DNA from: Talinum fruticosum
Taxonomy: Eukaryota; Streptophyta; Magnoliopsida; Caryophyllales; Talinaceae
Direction: 5' to 3'
NCBI GenBank assembly: GCA_021018815.1
Contig: JAITYX010000059.1
Location: forward strand, 3,844,001-3,908,000
Length of the DNA stretch: 64,000 nt
The notes under the pieces were generated by a model that saw only the letters and a program-made list of their open reading frames with translations, ran no database searches and had not been told where the DNA came from. Each line of letters opens with the position of its first letter. Positions within the stretch are counted from its first letter, which is position 1. This document shows positions 22,379 to 34,376 of the stretch, piece after piece. The translations under genes were made by a program, and so were the position numbers.

Positions 22379-25080
22379 TGTAACGCCCTCAATTACCATT
22401 ACTTAATAATCCCCTCATTAGGGACTATTACGTAAGGTCGCAGCGGAAGGTAACGATCGAAGGCGCTACCGCCGTCCTAAAAATAGGACAAGGCTAAATA
22501 ATTTGAAATAAAATGAAGTATGATCTGTGCATCCACTGTTATATTTCCAATGATACTGTTAGGAGTAACTACTTATTACCCAAGTAGCTAGGTCATCCCA
22601 AAACATAGGTTACTTGGTTTAGCAACGTAATATTTATACAACCTAGACTTTTGTCTAGTCCACAAATTAATATACGACGTACAATAATTCCCAAGGCCAT
22701 ACCTAACCCTGGTTGAAGGTAAAATCACCGTGAGCGTCTATGTACCTTCGGATCTGCGAATGCCACATGGCTGGCTAGGGTTTGCCTTCATCGGACTTAG
22801 GAAATGGTTGATTGTTCACCAATGCTTCTTCCTAAAACAAAAACAGTAAAATATTTGAAAGAGTGAGTCGAAACTCGATACGAACATTCCTGCACTGTAA
22901 AATAACTTGAAGAATATTTTGATTGAGCGCGCGCATTTCAATTCATTTTAGTTTGAAACCGGGGGAGATAATATAAGTAAAATTGCTTGCTGGTTATCAT
23001 CCGGAAGTGGAACCCTTGGTAATTGATACGATCGTTGAACAGTGTCACCCCGGGCCGATCGATAACCCGAGTTGACGCCGCGCGAGGGTATAATTGGCGG
23101 GCCTAAGCCCTTGGTAATTGATAATTGGGCGGGGACCACTTAATTAGGTGGAAAAACTTGCCTTGTAAATGATTCATTATTAGTTATATATATGAGAAAT
23201 GTTGAGATTTGATGAAACATGTGAGTTTTCGAAAGGTACGAGCAATGAACGTACTCGAACCGAGAATATTTGTTTCTCCCCTTTTGCGAAATTTGAGTCA
23301 CCGGCTATTCAGGCAACGGAAGTGGCCTCGGTTACGTTTAAAATAGATTTCTAGGGTTAATGATGTTTTCTTGAGTTTTAATGCTTGAATTTGTATAAGC
23401 TTTAACAATGTATTTCATTTCCTATATTCGTATGAAAATCGATTAAACTAATGTTTGTATTAATTAAAGAAGTTGATTAGGCTAACTAAATACCCAATGA
23501 TGTTGGTGTTATTCGATTTGCTAGTTGACTTGGATTGAAAATGGTGTATATATATATACATGCCCAAACACTTATTTTTAATTCATTCCTCACTCCTCCC
23601 TTCTCTCGCACTCAAATCCCATAGTTACGTAATTAATTAATCCGGTAAATGCCCTTCCATCAGGAGGTTTCACAATTTTGCCGATTCGTCCAAAATTCAT
23701 ATATACACCATTTTAAGTGCCTAAGAGTTATTTCCTCGACGTAACTCGTATTCATAACCAAAATTAAACATACCAAGTGTTCGGATGTCCCCCATGCCTC
23801 TTACACAATCTGTTATTTGACTTCATCCTCCCCGCCTATTTTTCTCTTCCTTTGTGTTCAATTCTAGCTATTTACAAAATGTAACAATTCCACCAAATTG
23901 TTCAATTCGATAATAAAACATCCTCAATCTCATTCACTAGTTCATAATTTCCCAAAAGAATCACATTTGTTCATATGCATACACCAATTAATCCATCAAC
24001 CTCGCCACACCTCAATCGTCCACAACAATCCCAATTTTCCCAAATCAATCTTTAAATTCACTCAACAACATATTTCTAAATCATATGCTTCAATTTGCAA
24101 TCACAATTACTTAAATGAATAAGGAACTTGATAACTTAGGGTTTAGTAATTTACCTTCAAATTCAGGGAGGAGGGTTTAAGAAGGACGAGCAGGGGTGGT
24201 GGCACGGCGGCTACGAGGCGGGGTTGGTGACTGCTCCGGCGGCAGCTGTGGCTGAGTTGGCCGCTAGGTGGCTGCGGCGGAGGGATCGCGACGCAGGGCA
24301 GCAACACAGCTCCAGCGAGAGGGGGAGGTAGCGACACGAGAGACGCCGAGCGTCTCCCGACGACGCCGACGCCGACGCCGACTGCTGGCCGGCGTTGGTG
24401 GCATTTGGTGACCGAGAGAAGACAGCGGCGGCGGCGGCGAAGAAAGCCGAACAGCAGGGAAGCAAGGCCCCGCGAAAACGAGAAGAGCACAAGCCGCGAC
24501 GAGAGAGAGAGAGGGAAACAGATGGCCGGCGCCGGTTGCTCGGCCGGCGTCGGTCGCGTTGGTGGCCGGAGTAGCGGCACGGACATGGAGGAAGAGGTGC
24601 AGGAGGGCAGGAGAAGGAGCGAGAGGGAGCAGGGGAAGTGAAATGAGAGAGTTGAGAGCCCGAAGCTTTGCCCGACATTTCTATCCCTCATTCTTTTTTT
24701 TTTTTTTGTAACATTTCCAGATTAATCGATTCTGGATCTTTCTTAAAAATCTGATTAATTCATTGTTTTTTTCGTAAAAATCCGTTTCTGGATTTTTCCT
24801 TAAAAAATCTGGTTCATTTATTTTATTATTTTGATTTATTTATTTATTTACTTATTTTGTTTTCTTTTATTGTTACTTTTAATTTTGTTTTAATAATGAT
24901 GTTCACAAATTAAAAACCTTATTATGGGATTTTTATTAGGGCCACTCCGTCGCCTTAGCCGCATAACACATGTATAAGGATAATGTAAATACAAAATATC
25001 GAATTGAAGTGCACGCGCTCAATTATATAAATAGTGTAATTAATAAAATAAATAATGTGATTTAGGGTCAAGTTGTTACA
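22379..25080 (+). mobile_element. Solo LTR A of a TGTAACGCCC family, TSD ATAAT
   Basis: Starts TGTAACGCCC and ends GTTGTTACA (TG...CA with a TGTAAC/GTTACA inverted end). The 5-mer ATAAT flanks it at 22374-22378 and 25081-25085. It is 2702 bp long with no gag or pol next to it, hence a solo LTR. The start is like that of several Ty3/gypsy chromovirus LTRs (inference). A G+C-rich, GA-rich island lies at about 24180-24660; its long open frames are compositional and not conserved with the other copies. Confidence 0.85.
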
Positions 25081-25085
25081 ATAAT

Positions 25086-26760
25086 AGGCAAACGCGTGGG
25101 TCATACCAAAAGTTGATGGTGGTAAAAGAAACGAATCAAATCGAAACTCAAATCAAAATCTTATCCCCAATTATTAAAATACTTGAAAATAACCTAGACG
25201 AAGAATGACTTAAAAATTCAAAATCATATGAACCAAATCAAGGGGAGGTAGATTCAATGTTTACATCTTTAGATTTTCCCGATTTCGTATCGGTAGGAAC
25301 CCAAATTCCCAATTTTAAGAAGATAACACGTAACTAAACATACAATGGCGTAAAAGAAGCGAGTGCCACTTGCCTTGAAGTCGGTTTGACCCCATTGAAC
25401 CCAGGCTTGCATCGAACCAAAGGAAATGTCCTACACAGAGATATCCTAACAATCAAATCCTAATGATAGTAATCGGCCACAAAAATCCGTTCCAGATTGT
25501 AACAACCGAACCTAAAGTGAAAAGAAATAATAAAGATTGAAACCCAATCATAAGAACAACAAAATTAAATATAAAACCAAACCTCTTACTCGAACATTAT
25601 ATTATACGCAAATTTAATTTTGAGACTAATTAATAGCAAAATTAAATTAAACAACAAAATTCAAAGGAAGACTCCACCAGAATCGAAGTGATATTTGAGC
25701 AATGCTCGTGACTTCAAGGGATTGGAGAGGGAGAGAGGGACACATACTCACCGAGTCACCAATCCAGAGACAGAGAAACCCCCGCTTATATTCCGGATTG
25801 TCCCAATTTATTTCACATTCGATCATCGCTGAAAAAAGGAGATAATTAGCTCAATAATTATGAAGTCCAAAATAACGAAGTTAAAAAGTAAACCAAGCTT
25901 ACCTTAATCATGGTTTACAATATCCTCGACTAATCGGATTCTACAACCAAACCGAACAGAGCCGCATTTCTAATTCAAGGTTTGAAAATTAATTGGGGAA
26001 AAATAAGGAATCTCGTACTTCTCTCCCCAGTGATTTCATATAGAGATAGAAAATAGAGACAGTAAGGGGACATGACAAATGGAGCCGATAAGAGACAGAA
26101 CGGGAAAAGAGATTTTGTGGTTAGGTTCATTAACCAGCACTCTCTCGGCGGTTTCGGACTCGCTTAATGTCTCAAAGTAGTTGAAGGCGGATTTGTTGTT
26201 GGGGGCTTCTTCATCTTCGCCCGAATTCTGATGGGAAACTTGCCCTCGACGGGTTTGGTGTCGGAATCCGGCCTTGTGTAGTGTGGATTGCTCTACTTCG
26301 AAAAATCGGTTGTATGTCTCCTCCATGGTGGGCCCCTCGTCATCGTCGTCGACGTCCTGCACCGGGTGTGGGTCGGATTCAAGGGATGGGTCGGCGGGGC
26401 CGGAGGTGGATGGTGGTGGGGGCGGTTGTTGGTGATTTTGGAAGAAGGGTTAGGGGTGTGAATGTAGGAGTAAGAGTTGGGGAAGGTGGGGAGTTAGGGG
26501 GATGACGGGAAGAGAGAAAGAAATACAGAGAGGGTTTTGAAATTGGGACCCCATTTTAGGGTATAGGAGGGAGAGAGGGGGAGGTGACTGCTTAGGGAAG
26601 AGAGGAGAGAGAGGGATGTGCCTCCGGAGGGAAGCATGTGTGAGAGAGGGAAGAGACATGAGAGACGTGGGGAAGAAGTTACCTCTGAATCGAAGAAACT
26701 CCAAATATAGAGAAAGAAAGATAAGGGGAGCAAGTGTGAGAGAGACGGTTAAGAGGAGAG
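25086..26760 (-). pseudogene. Spliced host gene fragment of unknown function
   Basis: Minus strand. A CT-rich leader precedes ATG at 26554 (MGSQFQNPLCISFSLP...), giving a hydrophobic, serine/proline-rich N-terminus that could be a plastid transit peptide. An in-frame TAA near 26452-26450 interrupts it. The same frame then continues through a proline-rich stretch and an acidic region (DVDDDDEGPTMEETYNRFFE) to about 26100. Further down are splice-like borders: AAG before GTAAGC near 25901, and an exon-like unit at 25828-25752 bounded by TTTTTTCAG and GTGAGT that reads EINWDNPEYKRGFLCLWIGD. A later segment near 25390 reads MQAWVQWGQTDFK. No family was recognised and the exon chain is uncertain. 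It lies in the Helitron candidate in the same orientation, consistent with gene capture; it could also be a decayed resident gene. Confidence 0.35.
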
Positions 26761-26895
26761 AGAGAGAGGGTTGAGTTAAAAAAAATTAAGGGCTAAGATC
26801 AATCAGAAAATTTAATCAAAGGGTGAAAATCATTTTAACCCCTACAATTAAGGGGAGGAGAGTAAACCCAACTCTCCTTTTATATATTAATAGAT

Positions 26896-27590
26896 ATATA
26901 TATATATTAAATATGGACTGGGTACTCGATAATAGGGTTCGAGTTCGGGTTTAAATTTTTACTATTCAGTTTTGGACCAATTTTAATTGGATCCTAAAAA
27001 TTAAAATTGGTATCAAACCTAGGGTTTGGAGCCTCTGAATTTGATCCTAAAAATGGGTACTCAATTTTTCTACTCAACCCTAATATTAAAATTTTTAGGT
27101 AAAAATTTTAAGCTAGAATCTCAACAATATATGTCCACAAACTTCATATAAATCAATCTCCCTTATAAAAAATCGTGAGACTTGTAGTTGTTCAAGTTTT
27201 CAAGCCAAGCGTGCATGGGTTGTGGCCGAAGTTTTCGTTCTCCTTAATTCATCTAAAGGCTAAGAATGTATAGATAGTAGAGAGTTACTTATATAAGGTT
27301 GATTACCATAATCACGAACTTCCATAAACTCTAAAGGCTAATACAATTGCCTCATCCCAATTCTTTTTAGGTCTTTCTCTCCTTCTCTCATGCTACAAAA
27401 TGTTAGCCCGCACCTCAATGGCGCATTAGCGACCTTCTCTTTACATGTCCAAACCATCTTAGCATTGCTTTTTGAATCTTATATACTACAAACAAGGCTA
27501 CTATTTAATGTATTTAATAAAGCCTTTGAGAAAAATGCATGGGCCTGATTGAATGAAGTTCAATTTCCTTGTATTGTTGTGTGTTAGTTG
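26896..27590. other. Intergenic stretch, nothing recognised
   Basis: A region with GGGTACTC words at about 26930-27080 may be a decayed MITE. No gene is seen. Confidence 0.4.
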
Positions 27591-27591
27591 T

Positions 27592-28977
27592 TAGGAAGAA
27601 TTAAAGTCTTAAAATTTATTACCGCAAATGCACGACGTAGTTGTAGTTAGTCGGCAAGCACGAGTCGTGTTCATAGAGAGTTGTGTTTCAAATATCAAAG
27701 TTAACTTAAATTTTCGGTTTAGGTGAATCAGCATAGATGAGAAATATATGTTGATTAAACTAACCTACAAAGTAATAAAAATATGCTCAGGTTTTGATTT
27801 CACCACTTAATAAACTAATTAATCAAGTCAAGCCTAAACCTACCTAAGTTTATACAAGTATTTAGGAATGGTTGGTTGCACCATCAAAACCTACTTAAGC
27901 TACACTTTTGATGGTCATGAGCTAATCTAATTATTTTAACCACCTACTTTCTTGGGTTAGCCCAACTGGACTACAAAAATAGCAACCTCGAACCTAGCTA
28001 AATTCAAGCTATTTTCATGCCAAAATTCCAACTATTCTCTATATAGCCACGCTGTAAATTGGCTCCACTTTTCAGTGATAGACCAATTACCTAAAAATCA
28101 AGATGAAAATTCCTTTCGGACATTTATCAAACACGTAGTGGGCATGAGAAACAATCTCAAATAACAAGCATAACCTAGTTGGGTTAAGGCCTAAATGAGA
28201 TTAATTAGCCATTACGGAGGCTAATCACAACCAAAGCAATCAACCTTAACAAATAATTAACATAAAAGCATGAAACAAATATAAAAACTACACTAAAGAA
28301 CAAACTAACACAAACCGACTTGAACAAGAACATAAACTAGATAATTAAACTCAAACATGAAAATAAGAAATTAATCTAACTATAATTAACATCTAGACTA
28401 ATAAAAATTGAATCTTGAAACTAAATTGAACAATCAAAGTATTAAACTAGAAGTAAAGAAGAAGAGAGAAAGAGAAAACTTATGGTTGAATTGAAATTGA
28501 AGGTTTGAATCCAAAATCTTGTACAAAACTCGACACTAATCTCCCCTAATAGGGTTTTATTTTGGCTAAGTATGAACCCTAGGATGTTCCCTAAAATCCC
28601 TAAAAATCGAGCTCCCGAAAATAAGAGCCAAAACTGTCTTTTTATAGCCAGTAAAAATTGAGAAAAATCAAAACCGGGTCATTACACGGCTGTGTAGGTT
28701 CTACACGGTTACTCGTGCAAGTCTCCGAAAGTTTCGGTTAGGTTGCAAAGCCGTGCAAGTTCCGCACTAGTACCCGTGCGACCTTGCACAACCGTGTAGA
28801 AGCTACATTGCTGCCTGTGCACACCATTATCTTCCTTGTTTTGCTTCCTTTTTGGCTCAAACTTTTTCCTATTAGCTCAATTTCAACTTATTACCTACAA
28901 AAGTAAATAAATCAAATAAAAATCCTCAAAATTATATTATTTTACAAGCCAAAAACTAAGTAAATAAGGGTATAAAT
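27592..28977 (+). repeat. Dispersed repeat family R, copy 2 (5' part)
   Basis: Begins GTTAGGAAGAATTAAAGTC and contains ACCGCAAATGCACGACGTAG, matching the copy from 48829 (ACCGCAAGTGCACAGCGTAG) and running parallel to copies 1 and 4. The later part has CCGTGC/GCACGG words. It is split by solo LTR B; the tail resumes at 31862. Confidence 0.65.
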
Positions 28978-31861
28978 TGTAACGCCCTGAGTTACCATTA
29001 CTTAATAATTCCCTAACTCGAGAATATTAGGTAAGGTCGCAGCGGAAGTTAACGATCGAAGGCGTCACCGCCGTCCTAATAATAGGACAAGGCTAAATAA
29101 TTGGAATAAAATGACTTACGATTTATGCACCCACTGTTATATTTCCAAAGTAATTACCCGTTACCCAAATATCCAAGTCATCCCACAATACAATTTCCTT
29201 GTTTTGAACATAATATTTATACAACCTAGACTTTTGTCTATTCCACGATTAATATACGACATACAATAATTCCCAAGGCCATACCTAACCCCGGTTGGAG
29301 GTAAAATCACCGTGAGCGTCTATGTACCTTCGAGTTGCGAATGCCACGTAGCTAGCTAGGGTTTGCCTTTGTCGGACTTAGTAAGCGGTTGATTGTTCAC
29401 CAATGCTTCTTCCTAAAACAAAAATAGTAAAATATTTGGAAGAGTGAGTCGAAACTCAGTACAAACATTCCTGCACTGTAAAATAACTTGAAGAATATTT
29501 TGATTGAGCGCGCGCATTTCAATTCATTTTAGTTTGAAATCGGGGGAGCGAATATGAGTAAAACTTGCTTGCCGGTTATTATCTGAAAGTGGAACCCCTT
29601 AGTAATTGATACGATCGTTGAACAGGTGTCACCCCCGGCCGATCGATAACCCGAGTTGACGCCGCGCGCGGTATAATTGGCGGGCCTAAGCCCTTGGTAA
29701 TTGATAATTGGGCGGGGACCACTTAATTCGGTGGAAAAACTTGCCTTGTAAATGATTCATTATTAATTGCATATATGAGAAATGTTGAGATTTGATAAAA
29801 CATGTGAATTTTCGAAGGGCACAGGCAATGCACGTACTCGAATTAAGAATATTTGTTTCTCCCCTTTTGCGAAATTTGAGTCACTAGCTATTCGGCAGCG
29901 GAAGTGGCCTCGGCTCCGTTTAAAATAGATTTCTAGGGTTAATGATGTTTTCTTGAGTTTTAATGCTTGAATTTGTATAAGTTTTAACAATTTATTTAAT
30001 TTCCTATATTCGTATAAAGATCGATTAAACTAGTGTTTGTATTACTCAGCTTTACTCGCGTTTATTGAATACAATTTATATTAATTAAAGAAGTTGATTA
30101 CGCTAACTAAATACCCAATGATGTTGGTGTTATTCGATTTGCTAGTTGACTTGGATTGAAAATGGTGTACATATATATATATGCCCAAACACTTATTTTT
30201 AATTCATTCCTCACTCCTCCTTTCACCGCACTCAAATCCCATAGTTACGTAATTAATTAATCCGGTAAATGCCCTTCCATCGGAGGTTTCACAATTTTGC
30301 CGATTCGTCCAAAATTCATATATACACCATTTTAAGTGCCTAAGCATTATTTCCTCGACGTAACTCGTATTCATAACCAAATTAAGCATACCAAGTGTTC
30401 GGATGTCCCCCATGCCTCTTACACAATCTATTATCCGACTTCATCCTCCCTGCATATATATTTTTTTCTTCCTTTGTGTTCAATTCTAGCTATTTGCAAA
30501 ATGTAACAATTCCACCAAATTGTTCAATTCAATAACAAAACATCCTCAATCTCATTCACCGATTCATAATTCCCCAAAAGGAGTCCCATTCATTCACCTT
30601 CGCACAATCGGTTCATCAAAATACCAAACCTAAATCCTCCATCCAATTCGAATTTTCCCCAAATTAATCTTTAAATTCACTCCACAAATATATTTCTAAT
30701 CATACTTCAATTTACAATTGCAATTGCTCAAATAGATGATGAAATTGATAATTTAGGGTTTAGTGCTTTACCTTCAAGTACACGTCGCGGAAGCCGGGAA
30801 GGAGCGGCAGAGACTTGAGACGGTGGTGCGTGGTAGCTGCCCCGGCGACCGTCGGGCAAGGGACGGCGGCTGGCTCCGACAGCCGCCGCTGTTTGTGGGT
30901 GGTCGACGGGTGGCTCACGGCAGAGGTGAGGCGGAGTGCGCACTCGTGCGCGAGCGAGGCGAGAAAGAGGGAGGGTGCGGTGGCGAGAGAGGCGTCGAGC
31001 GTCTCCCCGACGACGCCGGCGTCGGCCTTTGGTCGGCGTTGGTGGCGCCCGATGGCCGGGAGCGAGCCGCAGATGGATGCGGGGAAAGAGCGAAGGCGCG
31101 CGAGGGAGAGCGAGACGAGAGCGATAGCGTGAGGAGGGAGGCCGGTGGCCTTCGGCCGGTGTCGGCGCCGGCTACGCCGGCGTTGGCGGTGTCCGGTCGC
31201 CGGAACCGGCGCTACTGAGAGAAGGCGTGGGCGGGGAGAAGCGAGAGGAGAGGAAGGGGAGAGGAGGCGAGGGGACCGCGAGGAAGCTGGAGGGAGAGTG
31301 GTGAGAGGACCCGTAAATAGCCTCGATGAATTTCCTCTCGATCCTTCCTCATAAAAAAAATCTCGATTTTTATTCCGATTTGATTTTGATTTTTTCCTAA
31401 TTTTGATTTTTTTTTCTCATTATCTCAGTTTTATTATTCACGTTGTTTTATTTTATTTTATTTTACTTATACTATTTCATGCATCCAGTTTATATTGTTA
31501 CTATTATTATTATTATTATTATTATTTTGTCTAATAACACTCGTAAATAGATTGCACGATCTGTTTTAATTGTAGCGCTTTGCTTGAAATATAACCTTTA
31601 ATAACTTTATAACAACGTCTCTTCACATTTATACCCGTTATATACTTATGCGAATTTCCAAATATTCTTTTTATACATATTTGTAAATTTATAATTGTTA
31701 ATATGAAATGTTATTGGAGGCCACTTCGTCACCTTAGCTGCATAATTCACGGATAAAAAAATAAGTTGAATATAAAATACCGAATTGAAGTGCACGCGCT
31801 CAATGATATTAGTCGCGTAATTGATAAGATAAATAATGTAATTTAAGGGCGGGTTGTTACA
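28978..31861 (+). mobile_element. Solo LTR B of the TGTAACGCCC family, TSD TAAAT
   Basis: Starts TGTAACGCCC and ends GGTTGTTACA; 2884 bp. TAAAT flanks it at 28973-28977 and 31862-31866. It is co-linear with solo LTR A through most of its length (for example AGGTAAGGTCGCAGCGGAAG near the start). No internal retroelement region adjoins. A G+C-rich island lies at about 30780-31300. Confidence 0.85.
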
Positions 31862-31895
31862 TAAATAAAGTAATATTTGGACCGAACAAGTAGTG
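31862..31895 (+). repeat. Family R, copy 2 (3' end after solo LTR B)
   Basis: TAATATTTGGACCGAACA continues the repeat; the same words follow GTATAAAT directly in the tail near 52506-52540. This shows where solo LTR B was inserted. Confidence 0.6.
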
Positions 31896-31899
31896 CACA

Positions 31900-32445
31900 T
31901 ATATATGATTATTTAGGGTTAGTTCATTTTGTATGTAACTTGTTGTTTTTGCCTATTCCTTTCTCTACTTCATCTAATTGCTCTAGTTATTCATTTTTCA
32001 AACCTTAATAATTCACTTTGCTAGTATGCATAGATCTTATTAATTCATTTTGTTATTTTTAGGAAATGTATGATGATAATTTCACTTCACGATGATGTCG
32101 GTGATAATGATGTTGAGGATTATGCTTAGGGCAACAATCCAAACAACCATTAATATGATGAAGATAATCCCCAAGAAGATGAAAATAGTAAACAAGATGA
32201 CAAGTTCGGCATAAAATGATTTCCTTAATATGAATTAACTATTAATTATGAGTTTTTATTTTGACCGAGTAAAATTAATTGCACATACTATTTATAATGA
32301 ATTGAATATTGAGTTAAACTTTTTAGCACATACTAATTATAACGAATTGAATATTTGAACTTTTTTATATATAGACAATGAGTTTAGTTTGATTTTGCTC
32401 ATGTTAGGTTTATGTTATTATGTTAAATAAACTTGTGTGATTTAT
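31900..32445. other. A+T-rich stretch, no gene recognised
   Basis: A short acidic-coding-like piece (GATGATAATGATGTTGAGG-type) lies near 32060-32210. No domain could be assigned. Confidence 0.35.
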
Positions 32446-32449
32446 TTAT

Positions 32450-32960
32450 TTTAAATATATGAATTGTAAATCATCGGGGATAATAAGATAATTGCAAACA
32501 GGATTATTGCCGACAAATAATGTTTGCAAGGAAAATTTTCTATTGGCAGGAAATATTTTCACTAACAGATATTTAATGTTTGGAAATAAGTAGTTGGTAG
32601 AAACATTTTCTATTGGCGGAAACATTTTCACCAACAGATATTTAAATATTGGGAAGCAAGTAGCCCCTGGAAACACAAGTCCAACAAATTTTTTTGTTGG
32701 TAAACATGTATTAATAGTAACAATCACCATTTATTGGTGAAAAGTTTACATTGCCAATATAACCTATCTGTGGGTATTAGCCCACAATTCCAACAGAAGA
32801 TTTTATCCGTCGCAAAAACTTTTTACCATCAGGTTTTTGATCGACAATTTAGGGACAACTAATTATCTATTGGTAAAATCTTTTACCAACATTTACACCG
32901 TCTATACCAACAAATATGGCCAAATTGGTAAAATTCACCTTCTTTTTTTTTAGTTGTAAT
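32450..32960. mobile_element. Possible CACTA-type end with subterminal repeats
   Basis: Multiple direct and inverted copies of short words such as CTATTGGCGGAAACATTTTC, TTTACCAAC and TTGGTAAAA occur within 500 bp, followed by TTTTTTTTAGTTGTAATA. Clusters of subterminal repeats before a (T)n-AGTTGTAGTG-like end are typical of plant En/Spm (CACTA) elements. The terminal motif is degenerate and no opposite end was found. Confidence 0.35.
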
Positions 32961-33009
32961 ACGCTGTCTTTTACTACGATTTTGAAATGTAGTAAAAGAT
33001 ACTTACCTG

Positions 33010-34376
33010 CTATACATGGCACAAAAGGCTATTCATGCTGATCCACTAAACACTGACCTCTATCAAGCTGAAACAAAAGGCTATACATGGCACAAAAGAT
33101 ACTTACCTGCTATACATGGCACAAAAGGCACAAATAATGTTTGCAACGATTTTGAAATGTAGTAAGGTTGAACAAATGTTTCTACTCCAGCAAACAAAGG
33201 AGACATGGTTAAAGAAAGGTGATAAAAACACTCCCTATTGCTTTGCATGGTAGCTAACAGGCAATACTCAGCACGACTGAAGGCTTTAGAGAATAATGCT
33301 GGAAAGTTGGTTCATGAGCAAGACAAGATGGGGGATATATTGGTGGTCTATTTTGCTAAATTTCAGGAACATAGGAAGGCTAATCAACATGTATCATTTG
33401 AGGTCATCATGCAGGAAGCATGTCTGAAATCTGAGAAGCAAGCAATTCTCTTAGCTCCAACTAATGATAAAGATATTAAATCAGCTATGTTTAGCATTGA
33501 TTGTACAAAAAATCCAGGCCAGATGGACATGGAAGCCGTTTTTTCAAAGCCAGCTGGAAGATAGTGGGGCAGGACATCTGTAAGGCAATGAAGGACTTAA
33601 TTTCTACAAGTAAATTGTGAAGGCGAGTTAATGCCATTGGTTTGCTATGATACCTAAGTTTGCAAACCTAACCACACCAGTGGATCTACGACCTATAGTC
33701 TGTTGCAATAGCCTATACAAGTGCATCACTAAGATTATATGCAATAGATTGAAAAGGGTTTTGCCTGATGTGGTTGATCCAACACAGGGTGCTTTTATTG
33801 ATGGGGGTCAATATTGCATAATGTGCTAATATGTGCAGATTTGTTGAGATTTTATAAAAGGAAGGGGATCACACCCAAATGTATGATGAAAGTTAATTTA
33901 ATGAAGGTTTATAACTTAGTTAACAAAATTTTTTATAGAAAACCTACTACTTGGTTATGGCTTTCCTTACAAGTTTGTGAAACTTATAATGTGTTGTATT
34001 ACCACCCCAAGTTTCTCAATTCAAGTCAATAGGAATCTCCATGGATATTTGTAATGGTTATGCACATTAAGTTTTGCTCCATTCGTCTTTGTACTGGTTA
34101 TGGAATACCTATAGAGCAATCACAGTTGCTACAGCTTAAAAAGACTTCAAATACCACTCTGGATGCAAGAAAATGAAGCTATGCACATTAAGTTTTGCTG
34201 ATAATTTGTTACTCTTCTGTAAGGCAAAACCAAAAAGTATAAAGCACTTTCAGGCTGCCTTCCTGCATTTCTCAGAAGCTTTAGGACTTGAAGCTAACTT
34301 GAAAAAATCACAAATATTGATAGCTTTTGTAAATGACCATGAGGCAAAATATTTGACAGAATTGACAGGATCATGA
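33010..34376 (+). pseudogene. L1-type LINE reverse transcriptase fragment
   Basis: Degenerate plus-strand reading: ADPLNTDLYQAE near 33040, ETWLKKGDKNTPYCFAW near 33200, DLRPIVCCNSLYKCITKII (33670-33750, RT domain start), TQGAFIDGGQ near 33790, then LICADLLRFYKRKG...MMKVNLMKVY near 33820-33910, and the active-site region LSFADNLLLFCKAKP at about 34180 where the usual FADD is FADN. Many stops and frame changes break it. A local repeat of GATACTTACCTGCTATACATG (about 33000 and 33095) lies at its start. The 3' part of the LINE appears to resume at 36960 after later insertions. Confidence 0.75.

Larger units (their letters stand above)
16743..26894 (-). mobile_element. Probable Helitron carrying nested retroelements and gene scraps
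   Basis: On the minus strand the left-hand terminus reads TCTATTAATATATAAAAGG, preceded by A (26895), as in plant Helitron 5' ends. About 10.1 kb downstream, a short hairpin (CGTCGC / GCACG arms near 16754-16767) is followed by about ten bases and CTAG (16746-16743), as in Helitron 3' ends. The base after CTAG is A rather than the expected T, but that flank is an (AG)n microsatellite. Pairing of these two termini is an inference. No Rep/helicase was seen. Inside are a truncated gypsy element, a solo LTR and a spliced gene fragment. Confidence 0.45.

Noticed and set aside
23020..23130. Repeated CCTTGGTAATTGATA and GGCGGGCCTAAGCCC words with tRNA/rRNA-like look
   Set aside because: They recur at the same place in all solo LTR copies and do not fold or match as tRNA or rRNA.
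24143..24691. Long overlapping open frames in solo LTR A (and in 30763-31354, 38892-39388)
   Set aside because: G+C-rich, GA/CT-repetitive LTR sequence; the frames are not conserved among the three LTR copies and have no recognisable domain.
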